This document shows positions 8,721-18,343 of a stretch of DNA of 64,000 bases, one piece after another. The notes below the pieces were generated by a model that ran no database searches, was not told where the DNA came from, and worked only from the letters and a program-made list of their open reading frames with translations. Position 1 is the first letter of the stretch. Every line of letters starts with the position of its first letter. A program made the translations under genes and the position numbers. Location: NCBI GenBank assembly GCA_050309775.1, contig JBNRMV010000008.1, forward strand, positions 163,970-227,969. Direction: 5' to 3'. This stretch comes from DTU072 sp050309775 (GTDB lineage: Bacteria > Bacillota > Clostridia > Christensenellales > DTU072).

Positions 8721-9170
8721 ATGATTAAGGTAATAGCCACCAACAAAAAAGCCTACCACGACTACTTCATAGAAGAAACTTATGAGGCAGGTATTGCGCT
8801 GGTCGGCAGCGAGGTAAAGAGTATACGACTGGGCAACATAAACCTCAAAGACAGCTTTGCGCTGGTAAGAGGCGGTTCAGTTTTTTTGATGAACGCTCAT
8901 ATCTCACCGTACAAAATGGGGAGCTATTTCAATCCGGAACCAAGACGAGATAGGCGGCTGTTATTGAACCGCCAAGAAATAAACAAGCTGCGCGGCAAAG
9001 TCGAAAAAAAAGGCTATACGCTGGTTGCCACAAAGATATATTTCAAGGATTCGCTTGTAAAAGTCGAGATAGGCGTAGCCAAAGGCAAGGAACTGCACGA
9101 CAAGCGCAGAGCCATAAAAGAAAAAGAGCAGATGCGACAGGCCGAGAGGGCCCTCACCGAATACAGATAA
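8721..9170 (+). CDS. smpB: SsrA-binding protein SmpB
   Basis: 149 residues, full family length. Visible hallmarks are NKKAYHDYFIEETYEAGI, the GSEVKSIRLG turn, MNAHISPYKMG and the basic C-terminal tail with GKELHDKRRAIKEKE, which enters the ribosomal mRNA channel. SmpB delivers tmRNA to stalled ribosomes. AGAGGAG precedes the ATG. No tmRNA gene is recognisable next to it. Confidence 0.97.
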   Translation: MIKVIATNKKAYHDYFIEETYEAGIALVGSEVKSIRLGNINLKDSFALVRGGSVFLMNAHISPYKMGSYFNPEPRRDRRLLLNRQEINKLRGKVEKKGYTLVATKIYFKDSLVKVEIGVAKGKELHDKRRAIKEKEQMRQAERALTEYR

Positions 9171-9217
9171 ACAATAGAGATTAAGGAAAAAAGGATATTT
9201 ACAAGGAGCAGAATATT

Positions 9218-10501
9218 ATGAAGAATATTGACACAAAATGCGTACAGGCAGGGTACAGCCCAAAGAACGGCGAGCCCAGAGTATTGCCTATTTATCAAAG
9301 CACAACTTTTAGTTATGACACCCCCGAGGAGATGGCAGACCTTTTTGACCTCAAAAAACCCGGGTATTTTTATACAAGGCTTGGCAATCCTACTTTGGGC
9401 GGACTTGAAGAGAAAATTGCCGCTCTTGAAGGCGGTTCGGCAGCCATGGCATGCGCCAGCGGAATGGCGGCGACGACTTTTGCCGTCTTTACCGTGGCAT
9501 CGGCCGGCGACAACATTATTTCGCTGTCAACCATATATGGCGGCACCTACAACCTATTCAAAACGACTTTGCCCAAGCTGGGCATTGCCTGCAAGTTTAT
9601 TCGTCCCGACTGCACCGAGCAGGAGTTGGAAAGCCTTATTGACGACAAAACCAAGTTGATTTTTGCAGAAACCTTTGCCAATCCCGCCATGAATGTGGCA
9701 AACTTTGACATTCTTGCAAAGGTCGCAAAAAAGTTCAAGCTGCTTCTAGTCATAGACAACACGCTTGCAACGCCTGTTATTTGCCGTCCGTTCGAGCATG
9801 GCGCCAACATAGTTGTGCATTCCTCGACAAAATATCTTGACGGGCATGCTTGCAGCGTCGGCGGAATAATTGTCGACGGCGGCAATTTTGAATTTGCCGG
9901 CAATGGCAGATACAGGGATTTCAACGAGGCTGACGAAAGTTATCACGGCATGGTGTACGCCAGGGATTGCGACAACACGGCTTTTATAACCAAGGCGCGT
10001 GTGCAATACATGAGAGATATTGGCGCGCAGATGGCGCCGTTGAACGCTTTTTTGACCAACATGGGTGTGGAAACCTTGCATTTGCGCATGGAGCGCCACA
10101 GCAACAATGCGCTTGCCGTAGCAAAAATGCTGCGTGACAACGCCGCCGTGGAATGGGTGAAATACAGCGGTCTTGATACAGACGAAAACTATAAGCTGGC
10201 AATGAAATATTTTGACAAAGGCTTGTGTTCGGGCATGGTGACCTTTGGCATAAAAGGCGGAAGGGCGGCAGCGTCAAAATTTCAAAAGGCGCTTAAACTG
10301 CTGCGCATTGCAACGCATATTGCTGACGCAAGAAGCTGCGTCTTGCATCCTGCGTCCAGTACGCACAGACAGCTTTCAGACAGCGACTTGCTGGAATGCG
10401 GAATAAGCGACAACCTAATAAGGCTGTCATTGGGCATTGAAGCCGCCGAGGACATTCTTGAAGATATCCAAAATGCCCTGACACAAAGCCAAAGGAGCTG
10501 A
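9218..10501 (+). CDS. metY: O-acetylhomoserine sulfhydrylase (PLP-dependent)
   Basis: 427 residues of the Cys/Met metabolism PLP enzyme family. The PLP lysine is K205 in HSSTKYLDGH; YTRLGNPT, CASGMAATTFAVF and DNTLATP are the usual cofactor-pocket segments, and SRLSLGIE-type ending (IRLSLGIEAAEDI) is conserved. The length of about 427 fits MetY rather than the shorter MetB/MetC. It uses sulfide and O-acetylhomoserine to make homocysteine. It is followed five bases later by metA, whose residues predict an acetyltransferase that would supply exactly this substrate. AAGGAGC lies upstream of the ATG. Confidence 0.92.
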   Translation: MKNIDTKCVQAGYSPKNGEPRVLPIYQSTTFSYDTPEEMADLFDLKKPGYFYTRLGNPTLGGLEEKIAALEGGSAAMACASGMAATTFAVFTVASAGDNIISLSTIYGGTYNLFKTTLPKLGIACKFIRPDCTEQELESLIDDKTKLIFAETFANPAMNVANFDILAKVAKKFKLLLVIDNTLATPVICRPFEHGANIVVHSSTKYLDGHACSVGGIIVDGGNFEFAGNGRYRDFNEADESYHGMVYARDCDNTAFITKARVQYMRDIGAQMAPLNAFLTNMGVETLHLRMERHSNNALAVAKMLRDNAAVEWVKYSGLDTDENYKLAMKYFDKGLCSGMVTFGIKGGRAAASKFQKALKLLRIATHIADARSCVLHPASSTHRQLSDSDLLECGISDNLIRLSLGIEAAEDILEDIQNALTQSQRS

Positions 10502-10506
10502 CAGAT

Positions 10507-11415
10507 ATGCCTATTGTAATACCAAAAGATATACCGGCGTTTGATGTGCTTACGCAAGAAAACATATTTGTAATGGCAAAAAAGCGCGCCGATATGCAGG
10601 ACATAAGACCCATAGAAATTGCCATAGTCAACTTGATGCCGACCAAAGTTGTCACAGAGACGCAACTCATGAGGCTGCTGGGCAACACTCCGTTGCAAGT
10701 CAACATTACTTTGGTAAAAACCCAATCTTATACAAGCACGAATACGGCGCAGACGCATATGGACAAGTTCTATAAAAGCTATGACGAAATCAAGCACAGC
10801 ACCTTTGACGGCATGATAATAACAGGCGCGCCGGTAGAAACGCTGGACTATGAGGAAGTCAAGTATTGGGACGAGCTTTGCGAAATTATGGATTTTGCCG
10901 AAAAGAATGTAACCTCAACAATTTTTATTTGCTGGGGAGCGCAAGCCGCCATGAAATACTATTATGGGATACCCAAATATGAGCTTTCGGGCAAACTATT
11001 CGGCGTTTATAAGAACAGAGCTATAGTTGATTATGACTTGTTGCTGAAGGGAATGAACGACCGCTTCTCTATTCCGCATTCGCGTTATACCTCGATAGAC
11101 GAAGGCGCTGTCTACAAACATGACAAACTTCAGGTGCTTGCGGTGGGCGATGAGTGCGGCATAAGCATAGCAAAATCCATCGACAACAAAAAGTTCTTCT
11201 TCTTCGGACATTCGGAATATGACAGGGACACGCTTAAGAATGAATACCTGCGCGACCTTGCCAAAGGACTGGACATAAAAAAACCGGAGAATTATTTTGT
11301 CAACGATGACATTGACAGCATAAATATGAGTTGGAATTCGACGGGCAACTTGCTTTTCTACAACTGGTTGAATTACTATGTATACCAAGTGACGCCTTAC
11401 GAGTTGCGGAAATAA
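10507..11415 (+). CDS. metA: Homoserine O-acetyltransferase of the MetA family
   Basis: 302 residues, usual MetA length. Catalytic residues appear at the family numbering: nucleophile C142 (FICWGAQAA), H235 and E237 (FFGHSEYDR) and R249. Databases usually label this family homoserine O-succinyltransferase, but the acyl-donor determinant at position 111 is Glu (TGAPVETLDY), as in characterised acetyl-CoA-using MetA enzymes, whereas succinyl-CoA users have Gly. The gene is coupled to metY, an O-acetylhomoserine sulfhydrylase, which agrees. GGAG precedes the start. Donor specificity is inferred from the residue and context. Confidence 0.93.
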   Translation: MPIVIPKDIPAFDVLTQENIFVMAKKRADMQDIRPIEIAIVNLMPTKVVTETQLMRLLGNTPLQVNITLVKTQSYTSTNTAQTHMDKFYKSYDEIKHSTFDGMIITGAPVETLDYEEVKYWDELCEIMDFAEKNVTSTIFICWGAQAAMKYYYGIPKYELSGKLFGVYKNRAIVDYDLLLKGMNDRFSIPHSRYTSIDEGAVYKHDKLQVLAVGDECGISIAKSIDNKKFFFFGHSEYDRDTLKNEYLRDLAKGLDIKKPENYFVNDDIDSINMSWNSTGNLLFYNWLNYYVYQVTPYELRK

Positions 11416-11419
11416 GCCG

Positions 11420-12532
11420 ATGACGATAGAAAGGTTGAGCCTCCAAAATTTTTTGAGCTATGAAAAGCAACAAGTATGCTTTAATAGTGGGCTCAATGTC
11501 ATTGTCGGGCCGAATGCCAGCGGCAAAACCAACCTTATTGAAGCCGTCTACATGTCTTCAATAGGCAAGACGGCGCGCAACATAAAGGACAAGGACTTAG
11601 TTAACTGGCAAGCCAAGGACAACGCGCGCATTGACCTTGTGGTCAACAAAAATTATGGCAGACATCGCATAGAAATAACCGTAGACGGCGGCGGAAAGAA
11701 ATATATTATGATTGACGGGCTGCCCGTCTCGCGCCTTGGGGAGTTGCTGGGGGGGCTGAATGTGGTATTTTTTTCTCCCGACGAAATGAGGCTGATAAAA
11801 GACTCTCCGGTGGATAGGCGCCGTTTTCTTGACATAAGTTTGTCACAGCAGAGCAAGACATATTTTTATGAGTTGCTGAAATATAACAAATTGCTGGCGC
11901 AGCGCAATAAGTTGCTGAAAGATTATCGCAACAATGCCTCGCTTGACGACATGCTTGCGTTGGTGGATGAGTCAATAGCGCCTTGCGCCGAGCAGATATT
12001 GCTAAAAAGGAAGGAATTTGTTGACAAGCTCAAACCCCATGCGGATATGCAGCACCAAAGGATAACCGAGGGCAAAGAGACATTGGAAATAAGTTACGAA
12101 ACCGAGGCAGTAGATTTTTCGGACATAAAAAACAGCATAAAAGACTTGCTGAAAAAATCCATGGAAAAGGACAAGCGTTTGGAATATACTTCTGTCGGGG
12201 TGCATCGTGACGACCTGAAGATTGTTGCCGGCGGCATCGATGTGCGCAAGTACGGCTCACAGGGTCAGCAAAGAACGGCAGTGTTGTCGCTGAAGCTTGC
12301 GGAGATATTTATGCTGAAGGAAAGTACGGGAGAATTCCCCGTGCTGCTGCTTGACGATGTGCTGAGCGAGCTTGACGATGTCAGGCAACGCGCGCTGCTT
12401 GCCGCAATAAAAGATGTACAAACGCTGTTGACGGGTACAAATTTTGACGGCGCGCTCATAGACTATGATTATGCGGAATTCCGCTTGCAAAACAGAAAGA
12501 TGAAAAAAACGGAGAAAAAATATGCTGACTGA
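11420..12532 (+). CDS. recF: DNA replication and repair protein RecF
   Basis: 370 residues, normal length. SMC-like ATPase features: Walker A GPNASGKT (30-37), signature YGSQGQQRTAVLSLKLAE and Walker B LLLDDVLSELDD. RecF loads RecA at gaps together with RecO and RecR. It begins four bases after metA and its last 11 bases overlap argS, so it sits in a metabolic/translation operon and not beside dnaA-dnaN, its usual location. Confidence 0.95.
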   Translation: MTIERLSLQNFLSYEKQQVCFNSGLNVIVGPNASGKTNLIEAVYMSSIGKTARNIKDKDLVNWQAKDNARIDLVVNKNYGRHRIEITVDGGGKKYIMIDGLPVSRLGELLGGLNVVFFSPDEMRLIKDSPVDRRRFLDISLSQQSKTYFYELLKYNKLLAQRNKLLKDYRNNASLDDMLALVDESIAPCAEQILLKRKEFVDKLKPHADMQHQRITEGKETLEISYETEAVDFSDIKNSIKDLLKKSMEKDKRLEYTSVGVHRDDLKIVAGGIDVRKYGSQGQQRTAVLSLKLAEIFMLKESTGEFPVLLLDDVLSELDDVRQRALLAAIKDVQTLLTGTNFDGALIDYDYAEFRLQNRKMKKTEKKYAD

Positions 12533-14231
12533 CAACAAAAAGATTATTGCGTCGCTCATAAATATTGAGGGCGAGAGCGCCGAGAGCATTTATAAAAACA
12601 TTGCCACACCGCCAGATGACAAGATGGGTGACTATGCGTTGCCGTGTTTCCCATTTGCAAAAAAACTGCGCAAATCTCCGATAATAATAGCGCAGGAATT
12701 GGCGCAGCAAATAAACAGCAACAAAGTTCCGCCCATAGCAAGCGCCGAAGCGCTCAACGGCTATTTGAATATCTATATTGACAAACTTTATTATGCCAAA
12801 GACCTGCTGGAAAAAATAATAACGGAAGGCAGGGAATACGGAGCGGACGATGTCGGTAAAGGAAAGACAATTTGTATCGATTATTCCTCTATCAATATTG
12901 CCAAGCCCTTTCATATCGGTCACCTTTGCACCACAGTTATTGGCGGAGCGCTTTACAGAGTTTACAAAAAGCTGGGCTACAATGCCGTGGGAATAAACCA
13001 TCTGGGCGACTGGGGAACGCAGTTTGGTAAACTTATTGTGGCATTTAAGGAATGGGGCAATAGAGAAAGACTGGAGAAGGAGGGTATGAATTATCTGAAT
13101 TCATTGTATGTCAGATATCATCAGGAGAGTGAGAAAGACCCGACACTGGACGAGCAGGCAAGGCATTGGTTCAAAAAAATAGAAGAAAACAATGCCGAAG
13201 CAATGGAACTCTTTGGCTTATTCAAGGAAATAACGCTTATAGAGGTGCAAAAGGTTTATAAGCGCCTGAAGATAAAGTTTGACAGCTACAACGGCGAGGC
13301 TTTTTATAATGACAAAATGCAGCCCGTACTTGACGAGTTGGCAGAAAAAAAGCTGCTTGTTGAATCGGACGGCGCCAAGGTTGTGGATTTGTCGGAATAC
13401 AATATGCCGCCTTGCCTGTTGGTTAAGGCAGACGGTGCAACACTTTATGCCACAAGGGATTTGGCGGCGGCATTTTATCGCAAAAAGCGCTATGATTTTT
13501 ATAAATGTCTCTATGTCGTAGCATATCAGCAAAACCTGCATTTCCAACAATTTTTCAAGGTGCTGGAACTTATGGACAAGGATTGGAATATGTATCATGT
13601 GGCCTTTGGTATGGTGTCGCTTGAGGACGGCGCCATGTCGACAAGAAAAGGAAAGGTTGTCTTATTGGAAGACGCTTTGAACAGAGCCGTAGAGCAGTCG
13701 CTTGCCATTATCACCGAAAAAAGCCCCAATCTGAAAGACAAACAAAAGATTGCCGAACAGGTTGGCGTAGGAGCAGTGATATTTTATGCGCTGTACAACA
13801 ACCGCATAAAAGACATTGTTTTCAGCTATGACAAGGTGCTGAACTTTGACGGCGAGACAGGTCCGTATGTACAGTACACAAACGCTAGGTGTAACAGCGT
13901 ACTAAAAAAAGCCGCGTTCAGTTCTTTGATGAAAGAGGATATACAGGCGGACTTTGAGGCTATAAACAACGCCGAGGGGCTGAAGCTCATTACTTTGCTG
14001 GAAGAATTCCCAAAGGTGCTTGCCGATGTCACCGAAAAATACGAACCATGTTATATCAGCCGTTACCTTGTGTCGCTCTGCCAGGCCTTTAACAGGTTTT
14101 ATTACGGACACAGAATAAGCGGCATCGACAAACCGGCAAGAAAGGCAAGAGCCATGCTGGTTAGTTGCGTGCATACAGTTATTGAGGAGGGTTTGCGCTT
14201 ATTGGGCATATCTGCGCCCAAGCAAATGTAA
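12522..14231 (+). CDS. argS: Arginyl-tRNA synthetase
   Basis: 569 residues, class I synthetase. HIGH motif at 131-134 (KPFHIGHLC), KMSKS equivalent MSTRKGK near 370, and the C-terminal DALR anticodon-binding domain starting around VQYTNARC, typical of ArgRS. It charges tRNA-Arg. The start lies inside the end of recF with GGAG upstream, implying coupled translation. A PHP-family gene follows after four bases. Confidence 0.96.
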   Translation: MLTDNKKIIASLINIEGESAESIYKNIATPPDDKMGDYALPCFPFAKKLRKSPIIIAQELAQQINSNKVPPIASAEALNGYLNIYIDKLYYAKDLLEKIITEGREYGADDVGKGKTICIDYSSINIAKPFHIGHLCTTVIGGALYRVYKKLGYNAVGINHLGDWGTQFGKLIVAFKEWGNRERLEKEGMNYLNSLYVRYHQESEKDPTLDEQARHWFKKIEENNAEAMELFGLFKEITLIEVQKVYKRLKIKFDSYNGEAFYNDKMQPVLDELAEKKLLVESDGAKVVDLSEYNMPPCLLVKADGATLYATRDLAAAFYRKKRYDFYKCLYVVAYQQNLHFQQFFKVLELMDKDWNMYHVAFGMVSLEDGAMSTRKGKVVLLEDALNRAVEQSLAIITEKSPNLKDKQKIAEQVGVGAVIFYALYNNRIKDIVFSYDKVLNFDGETGPYVQYTNARCNSVLKKAAFSSLMKEDIQADFEAINNAEGLKLITLLEEFPKVLADVTEKYEPCYISRYLVSLCQAFNRFYYGHRISGIDKPARKARAMLVSCVHTVIEEGLRLLGISAPKQM

Positions 14232-14235
14232 TTAT

Positions 14236-15033
14236 ATGATGATTGATACACATACACATTCAAGATTTTCACACGATGGGCGTCACGAAATAGCCGAAGT
14301 TGTTGCCGCCGCAAAGCAAAAGGGCATAAAGTATTTGGCAATTACCGACCATTGCGACTATGACTATCTGGCGTTGCCCGGATATGAGGTTGTACGCCAA
14401 TTGGATTTAAGCGGTTATCTGGAAGAAATGGAAAGGACAAAAAAAACCGTTGAGGGCATAGATTTTGCAATAGGTCTGGAGTTGGGCTACCATCGGGTGG
14501 CGGTGGATTTATATAAGAAAAATGTACCTTTTGAGCGCCTTGATTATATCATAAATTCAGTTCATACCGTTGACAACCATGATGTGTATTTTCCGTCATA
14601 TTTTGATGGCATCACCAGGGAAGAAAGCTACAAAAAATATTTGCTGAGCGTACTTGAAAGCGTGTCAGCGCCCTATCCTTACAGCACGATAGGACATATC
14701 GGTTATATATCGAGAAACTCTACCTATGACAAAAAGCTAGTAGAATATGCGGAATTTTCTGACATTTTAGACAGCATTCTGCAGGCTGTCATTGACAAGG
14801 GTAAGACGCTGGAAATAAACTCAAATATTAGGTTTGACGATAGTATGCCCAACATAAGCATATTGGAAAGGTATCGCCAGCTTGGCGGAGAAAACATTAT
14901 TTATGGCTCCGACGCGCATGTACTGAATAGGCTGGGCGAGGGGTATGAAAAAATAAAAGAAATAGCGCTGTCGCTGGGTTTCAGATATTGGACAGTATAT
15001 AACAAATTACAACCGTCTAAGATAAAGATATAA
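14236..15033 (+). CDS. PHP-domain phosphatase, HisJ (histidinol-phosphatase) type
   Basis: 265 residues. The PHP metal-binding motifs are visible: DTHTHSRFSHDGRH at the N-terminus, ITDHCDYD, ELGYH, GHIGY and a terminal GSDAH. The pattern and length fit HisJ-type histidinol-phosphate phosphatases, but PHP enzymes vary in substrate and no other his gene is nearby, so histidine biosynthesis is only likely. Two adjacent ATGs follow the argS stop by four bases. There is no strong ribosome site, so translation is probably coupled to argS. A longer frame from an upstream TTG would overlap argS and is not supported. Confidence 0.8.
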   Translation: MMIDTHTHSRFSHDGRHEIAEVVAAAKQKGIKYLAITDHCDYDYLALPGYEVVRQLDLSGYLEEMERTKKTVEGIDFAIGLELGYHRVAVDLYKKNVPFERLDYIINSVHTVDNHDVYFPSYFDGITREESYKKYLLSVLESVSAPYPYSTIGHIGYISRNSTYDKKLVEYAEFSDILDSILQAVIDKGKTLEINSNIRFDDSMPNISILERYRQLGGENIIYGSDAHVLNRLGEGYEKIKEIALSLGFRYWTVYNKLQPSKIKI

Positions 15034-15036
15034 TAT

Positions 15037-15924
15037 ATGAAACTAAAAAAAACTTCGGCAAATCTTATGCTTGTGGCGGTTACCGTGCTGTGGGGCTCGG
15101 GTTTTATTGTCACCAAAATGGCATTGGACCAAAATGCAACGACAGGCTTAATCAATATCGCAAGAGGGCTGATTTTCGCTCTGCTGATTTTTATCATTTT
15201 CTTTAAGCGCATAACAAAGATGACAGGAAAGGAATTTTTCAAAGGATTTTTTGCCGGCGCGCTCAACAGCTTTGCTTTCATTTTACAAACTGTAGCAATG
15301 CAGTATACCACGCCGTCCAATGCGGCGTTTTTCACAATAACAAATGTCTTGATGGTGCCTTTTATCGTTTGGGTTTTTTATAAAATACGCCCTTCGCTGA
15401 AAATTTTTGGAGCCGTAGGCGTATGCTTAGTAGGCATGGCTATTCTGACGGGGTTTTGGGGCGACAATGCTACGGTAAACAAAGGCGACGCTTTGGCGCT
15501 TGCTGGAGCGTTTATGTTTGCGCTGTCGATTGCGTACATTTCGAACAGCGCCAAGAATGTCGATTACAGCATAATAGCTTTTTGGCTGGGCATTACACAA
15601 GCCATAGGCGGCATAATTTATTTTGTGTTCTTTGAGAATGCCGCAATAATCTCAATAGACTGGATGAAAGTTTTTCCCATGCTTTTGTATCTCGGCTTGT
15701 TCCCGTCTTTTGTGGCGCAGACAGGTCAAGTCATAGCGCAACAAAATACCACGGCAACTTCGGCGGCGCTGATAATGACGCTGGAAGCTGTGTTCGGAAG
15801 TATTTTTTCCGTAATATTCGGCTTTGACCGTTTGACGCTGTCGCTGTTTATCGGCGGTTCGCTGATTATGTTATCGCTGGTTATCAGCGAAATAAGATTT
15901 CCCCAAAAACCAAGAGATTTATGA
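15037..15924 (+). CDS. EamA-type (DMT superfamily) permease
   Basis: 295 residues with about ten hydrophobic helices arranged as two EamA repeats. The first repeat begins VAVTVLWGSGFIVTKMAL and the second includes LGLFPSFVAQTGQVIAQ, matching metabolite exporters of the drug/metabolite superfamily. Substrate unknown. It starts three bases after the PHP gene, so it is the last gene of the metY-onward run. Its stop codon directly abuts that of the convergent GH31 gene with no intrinsic terminator between them. Confidence 0.88.
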   Translation: MKLKKTSANLMLVAVTVLWGSGFIVTKMALDQNATTGLINIARGLIFALLIFIIFFKRITKMTGKEFFKGFFAGALNSFAFILQTVAMQYTTPSNAAFFTITNVLMVPFIVWVFYKIRPSLKIFGAVGVCLVGMAILTGFWGDNATVNKGDALALAGAFMFALSIAYISNSAKNVDYSIIAFWLGITQAIGGIIYFVFFENAAIISIDWMKVFPMLLYLGLFPSFVAQTGQVIAQQNTTATSAALIMTLEAVFGSIFSVIFGFDRLTLSLFIGGSLIMLSLVISEIRFPQKPRDL

Positions 15925-18255
15925 GAATATCTCGGCTATGGCTTCTTTAACATGCTTTTTCAGATAGACAGAGCGGTTTATTCTGGCAAGATAATCGACC
16001 TCGTCAGAGGCTTTCTTTATGCGCGAATACATAAACATTTTCAAAATATTTGAGCCTTGCAGTCTGGAAAGAATATTGTTGGCGTCTTCGATTTTGTCGC
16101 CGTTTTGTTTTGTCTGATAATCTGTTATGAAAACTTTCAGCTGTTGCGAGGGCGCAAGAGTAACACAAATACCCTCTTGGCATGTTGCGCTTTCTGCGGT
16201 GGCTCCATCTATTTCAACAGATACCTTGCCCCCGATTATGTCTTTAAAAATGAGGCGGTATTGCCTTTTTGCAGGAATAACCGACAGCTCTCCTTGCGCC
16301 TTATCTATTGTGAATTCCAGCTTGTTGCCGCTTTCATTGACGCTCATGTTAGTAAAGGCGCAACGCCCGTTTTGGTATTCAAGGGTGTCGCCGTCATCTT
16401 CAAACAACTCAAAGTTGCCGTTGCCGCGGTAAATTTGTACGCTCATTGATTCGGGGTTCTGCCATTTGTTGCCCTCATCGTCAGACATGGGTATTATGGC
16501 GCCCTCGGCTGCTAAGACAGGTATGCTGCTTATGCCGCGGAACATGTCTACCGTTTTGCCGCCTTGATATATTCTGCCCGTAAAGATATCCGTCCATCTG
16601 CCTTTGGGTAGCCAAACCCGTGTTTTTGCCATTGCAAGCGTTTTCTTCAGCTTTGTCACCACAGGCGCTACAATAAGGCTGCCCATATAATACTGGTTGG
16701 GACAGTCATAGGCTTCTTCGTCTGTGTGGCGATAATACATGGGTTGGCAAAGAGGTATGCCTTCGGTATGTGTCTTGTAGTTCAGGGTATAAATATATGG
16801 AATGAGGCGGTGACGAAGCGTCAAGGCCTCTTTGGAATAATGTTCTATAACATCGGAAGAATTCCATGGCTCTTTGCCTTGCAAATCGTGCGAAGTTGAA
16901 TGCAGTCTGTTTATGGGGCTGAATATGCCGAACTGTACCCATCTCAGGAACATTTCGTCGCTTTTGGTGCCGAACATATGTCCGCCTATATCATGACTCC
17001 ACCAGGTATAACCTATGTTTGCCGCCGTTGAGGTAAAATAGGGCTGAAACCTGAGCGTACTCCAAATTGTAGTGGTGTCGCCGGAAAAGCCTACGGGATA
17101 GCGGTGGCTGCCTACACCAGCATATCTGGAGAGGATAAGCGGACGCTTGTTATTTCTTTTGCTGTTGAGAAAATGATAATGGTTGAGCGGCCAAAGGGGG
17201 TCAAGTCCTTTTACGGCGGTCTTTTTGCCTTGTTGCCAGTCCATCCACCAGAAGTCCACGCCGTCGTCTTCATAAGGGTTGTGCAGTATTTTGAAGTAGG
17301 CATTTATGAACTTGTTGTCGGTAATATCAAACTTTACCGGCTCTTTTGTTGAGGGGTCTATGCCCATTTCCTGCGCCATTTCTTCGTACATATCTTCAAA
17401 CCAACGCACTCCGTCGGCAGGGTGCAGATTCACCGTAGTTTTCATATTGTTGTCGTGCAGATACTTCAAAAAAGCCCTATGGTCGGGAAAGAGTTCTGTG
17501 TTCCAGGAATACCCCGTCCAGCCGGCACGATGTTTTTCGATGCCGAACTGCTTTTTTAGGTCTACCCAATGCCAGTCCATATCGATGGTCGCCACAGTTA
17601 TGGGAATGTTTTGGGCTTTGAACCGCTCCATCAGCGAAATGTACTCTTCCTGAGTATATGCGCGGTAGCGGCTCCACCAGTTACCCAAGGCATAGCGCGG
17701 AATAAGCGGCGTGTCTCCAGTTAGTTTGAAAAAGTCGGAAAGGCATTTTTGATAATCCTTGTCATAAGCAAAAATATACAGGTCCTTGGCTTTGCCCAGC
17801 CTGGGAACGGCCTGACCGTTAATGAGCAACAGCGAGGCGCTGTCCGAAAGCACGGCAACTCCGGTTTTTGACATAATTCCGTTGCCTATTCTTGCGCTGC
17901 CCACAGTGAAATCAAGCGTGCGCCTTGTGCCTTTCAGATTGCCTCTGTTGGAGCAAGGCACTGTGCGGTTGCCTTTTATAAAAGTAAGATGAGATACTTT
18001 TTTTGCGGACTTGCTGAAATAAAATATAACCTTATCGGTCTTGATGCGCAGGAAATTGCCCTCGTCCGATACGGCAAACTTTGGTCTGTCAAAATCCCTG
18101 AACCAAATCGATTGTGTAGCTTCGTCGGTGAACACTCCGGTTTCGACTCTCAATAAACAGGGCGTAAGTACGGAAATTCTGTATGCCTCTCCGCTTATGA
18201 TAAAATCCTTGTGCGTAACGGGTTTGACTTCTGCTATCAAATGCTTGTCCAACAT
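15919..18255 (-). CDS. Glycoside hydrolase family 31 (alpha-glucosidase type)
   Basis: 778 residues without signal peptide, so cytoplasmic. The GH31 barrel is marked by ATIDMDWHWVD, the catalytic nucleophile Asp in DFWWMDWQQG and the general-acid region GFSGDTTTIWSTL with its conserved Asp. The barrel is followed by beta-domains, with a final helical extension of about 50 residues beyond the usual end. GH31 enzymes cleave alpha-glucosides or alpha-xylosides; WWMDWQQG resembles the alpha-glucosidase/DUF5110 branch but specificity is not certain. AAAGGAG precedes the ATG and a near-consensus promoter lies upstream, so it is a single-gene transcript. Confidence 0.92.
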   Translation of the reverse strand: MLDKHLIAEVKPVTHKDFIISGEAYRISVLTPCLLRVETGVFTDEATQSIWFRDFDRPKFAVSDEGNFLRIKTDKVIFYFSKSAKKVSHLTFIKGNRTVPCSNRGNLKGTRRTLDFTVGSARIGNGIMSKTGVAVLSDSASLLLINGQAVPRLGKAKDLYIFAYDKDYQKCLSDFFKLTGDTPLIPRYALGNWWSRYRAYTQEEYISLMERFKAQNIPITVATIDMDWHWVDLKKQFGIEKHRAGWTGYSWNTELFPDHRAFLKYLHDNNMKTTVNLHPADGVRWFEDMYEEMAQEMGIDPSTKEPVKFDITDNKFINAYFKILHNPYEDDGVDFWWMDWQQGKKTAVKGLDPLWPLNHYHFLNSKRNNKRPLILSRYAGVGSHRYPVGFSGDTTTIWSTLRFQPYFTSTAANIGYTWWSHDIGGHMFGTKSDEMFLRWVQFGIFSPINRLHSTSHDLQGKEPWNSSDVIEHYSKEALTLRHRLIPYIYTLNYKTHTEGIPLCQPMYYRHTDEEAYDCPNQYYMGSLIVAPVVTKLKKTLAMAKTRVWLPKGRWTDIFTGRIYQGGKTVDMFRGISSIPVLAAEGAIIPMSDDEGNKWQNPESMSVQIYRGNGNFELFEDDGDTLEYQNGRCAFTNMSVNESGNKLEFTIDKAQGELSVIPAKRQYRLIFKDIIGGKVSVEIDGATAESATCQEGICVTLAPSQQLKVFITDYQTKQNGDKIEDANNILSRLQGSNILKMFMYSRIKKASDEVDYLARINRSVYLKKHVKEAIAEIFS

Positions 18256-18287
18256 AAAAAAACTCCTTTGTGCTTGTACTATGGTAT

Positions 18288-18316
18288 AGTATAAGACATT
18301 TCAGGAGCTTTTTCAA
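18288..18316 (-). promoter_or_regulatory. Sigma-A promoter of the GH31 gene
   Basis: Minus-strand TTGAAA, exactly 17 bases, TATACT, about 30 bases upstream of the ATG. Confidence 0.75.
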
Positions 18317-18343
18317 TAGCCGTTCGGGGGAAAAAGAAAGTAT

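Noticed and set aside
14182..14235. Longer start (TTG) for the PHP phosphatase
   Set aside because: It would overlap argS by about 50 bases with non-conserved residues; the conserved DTHTH motif begins directly after the ATGs at 14236/14239.
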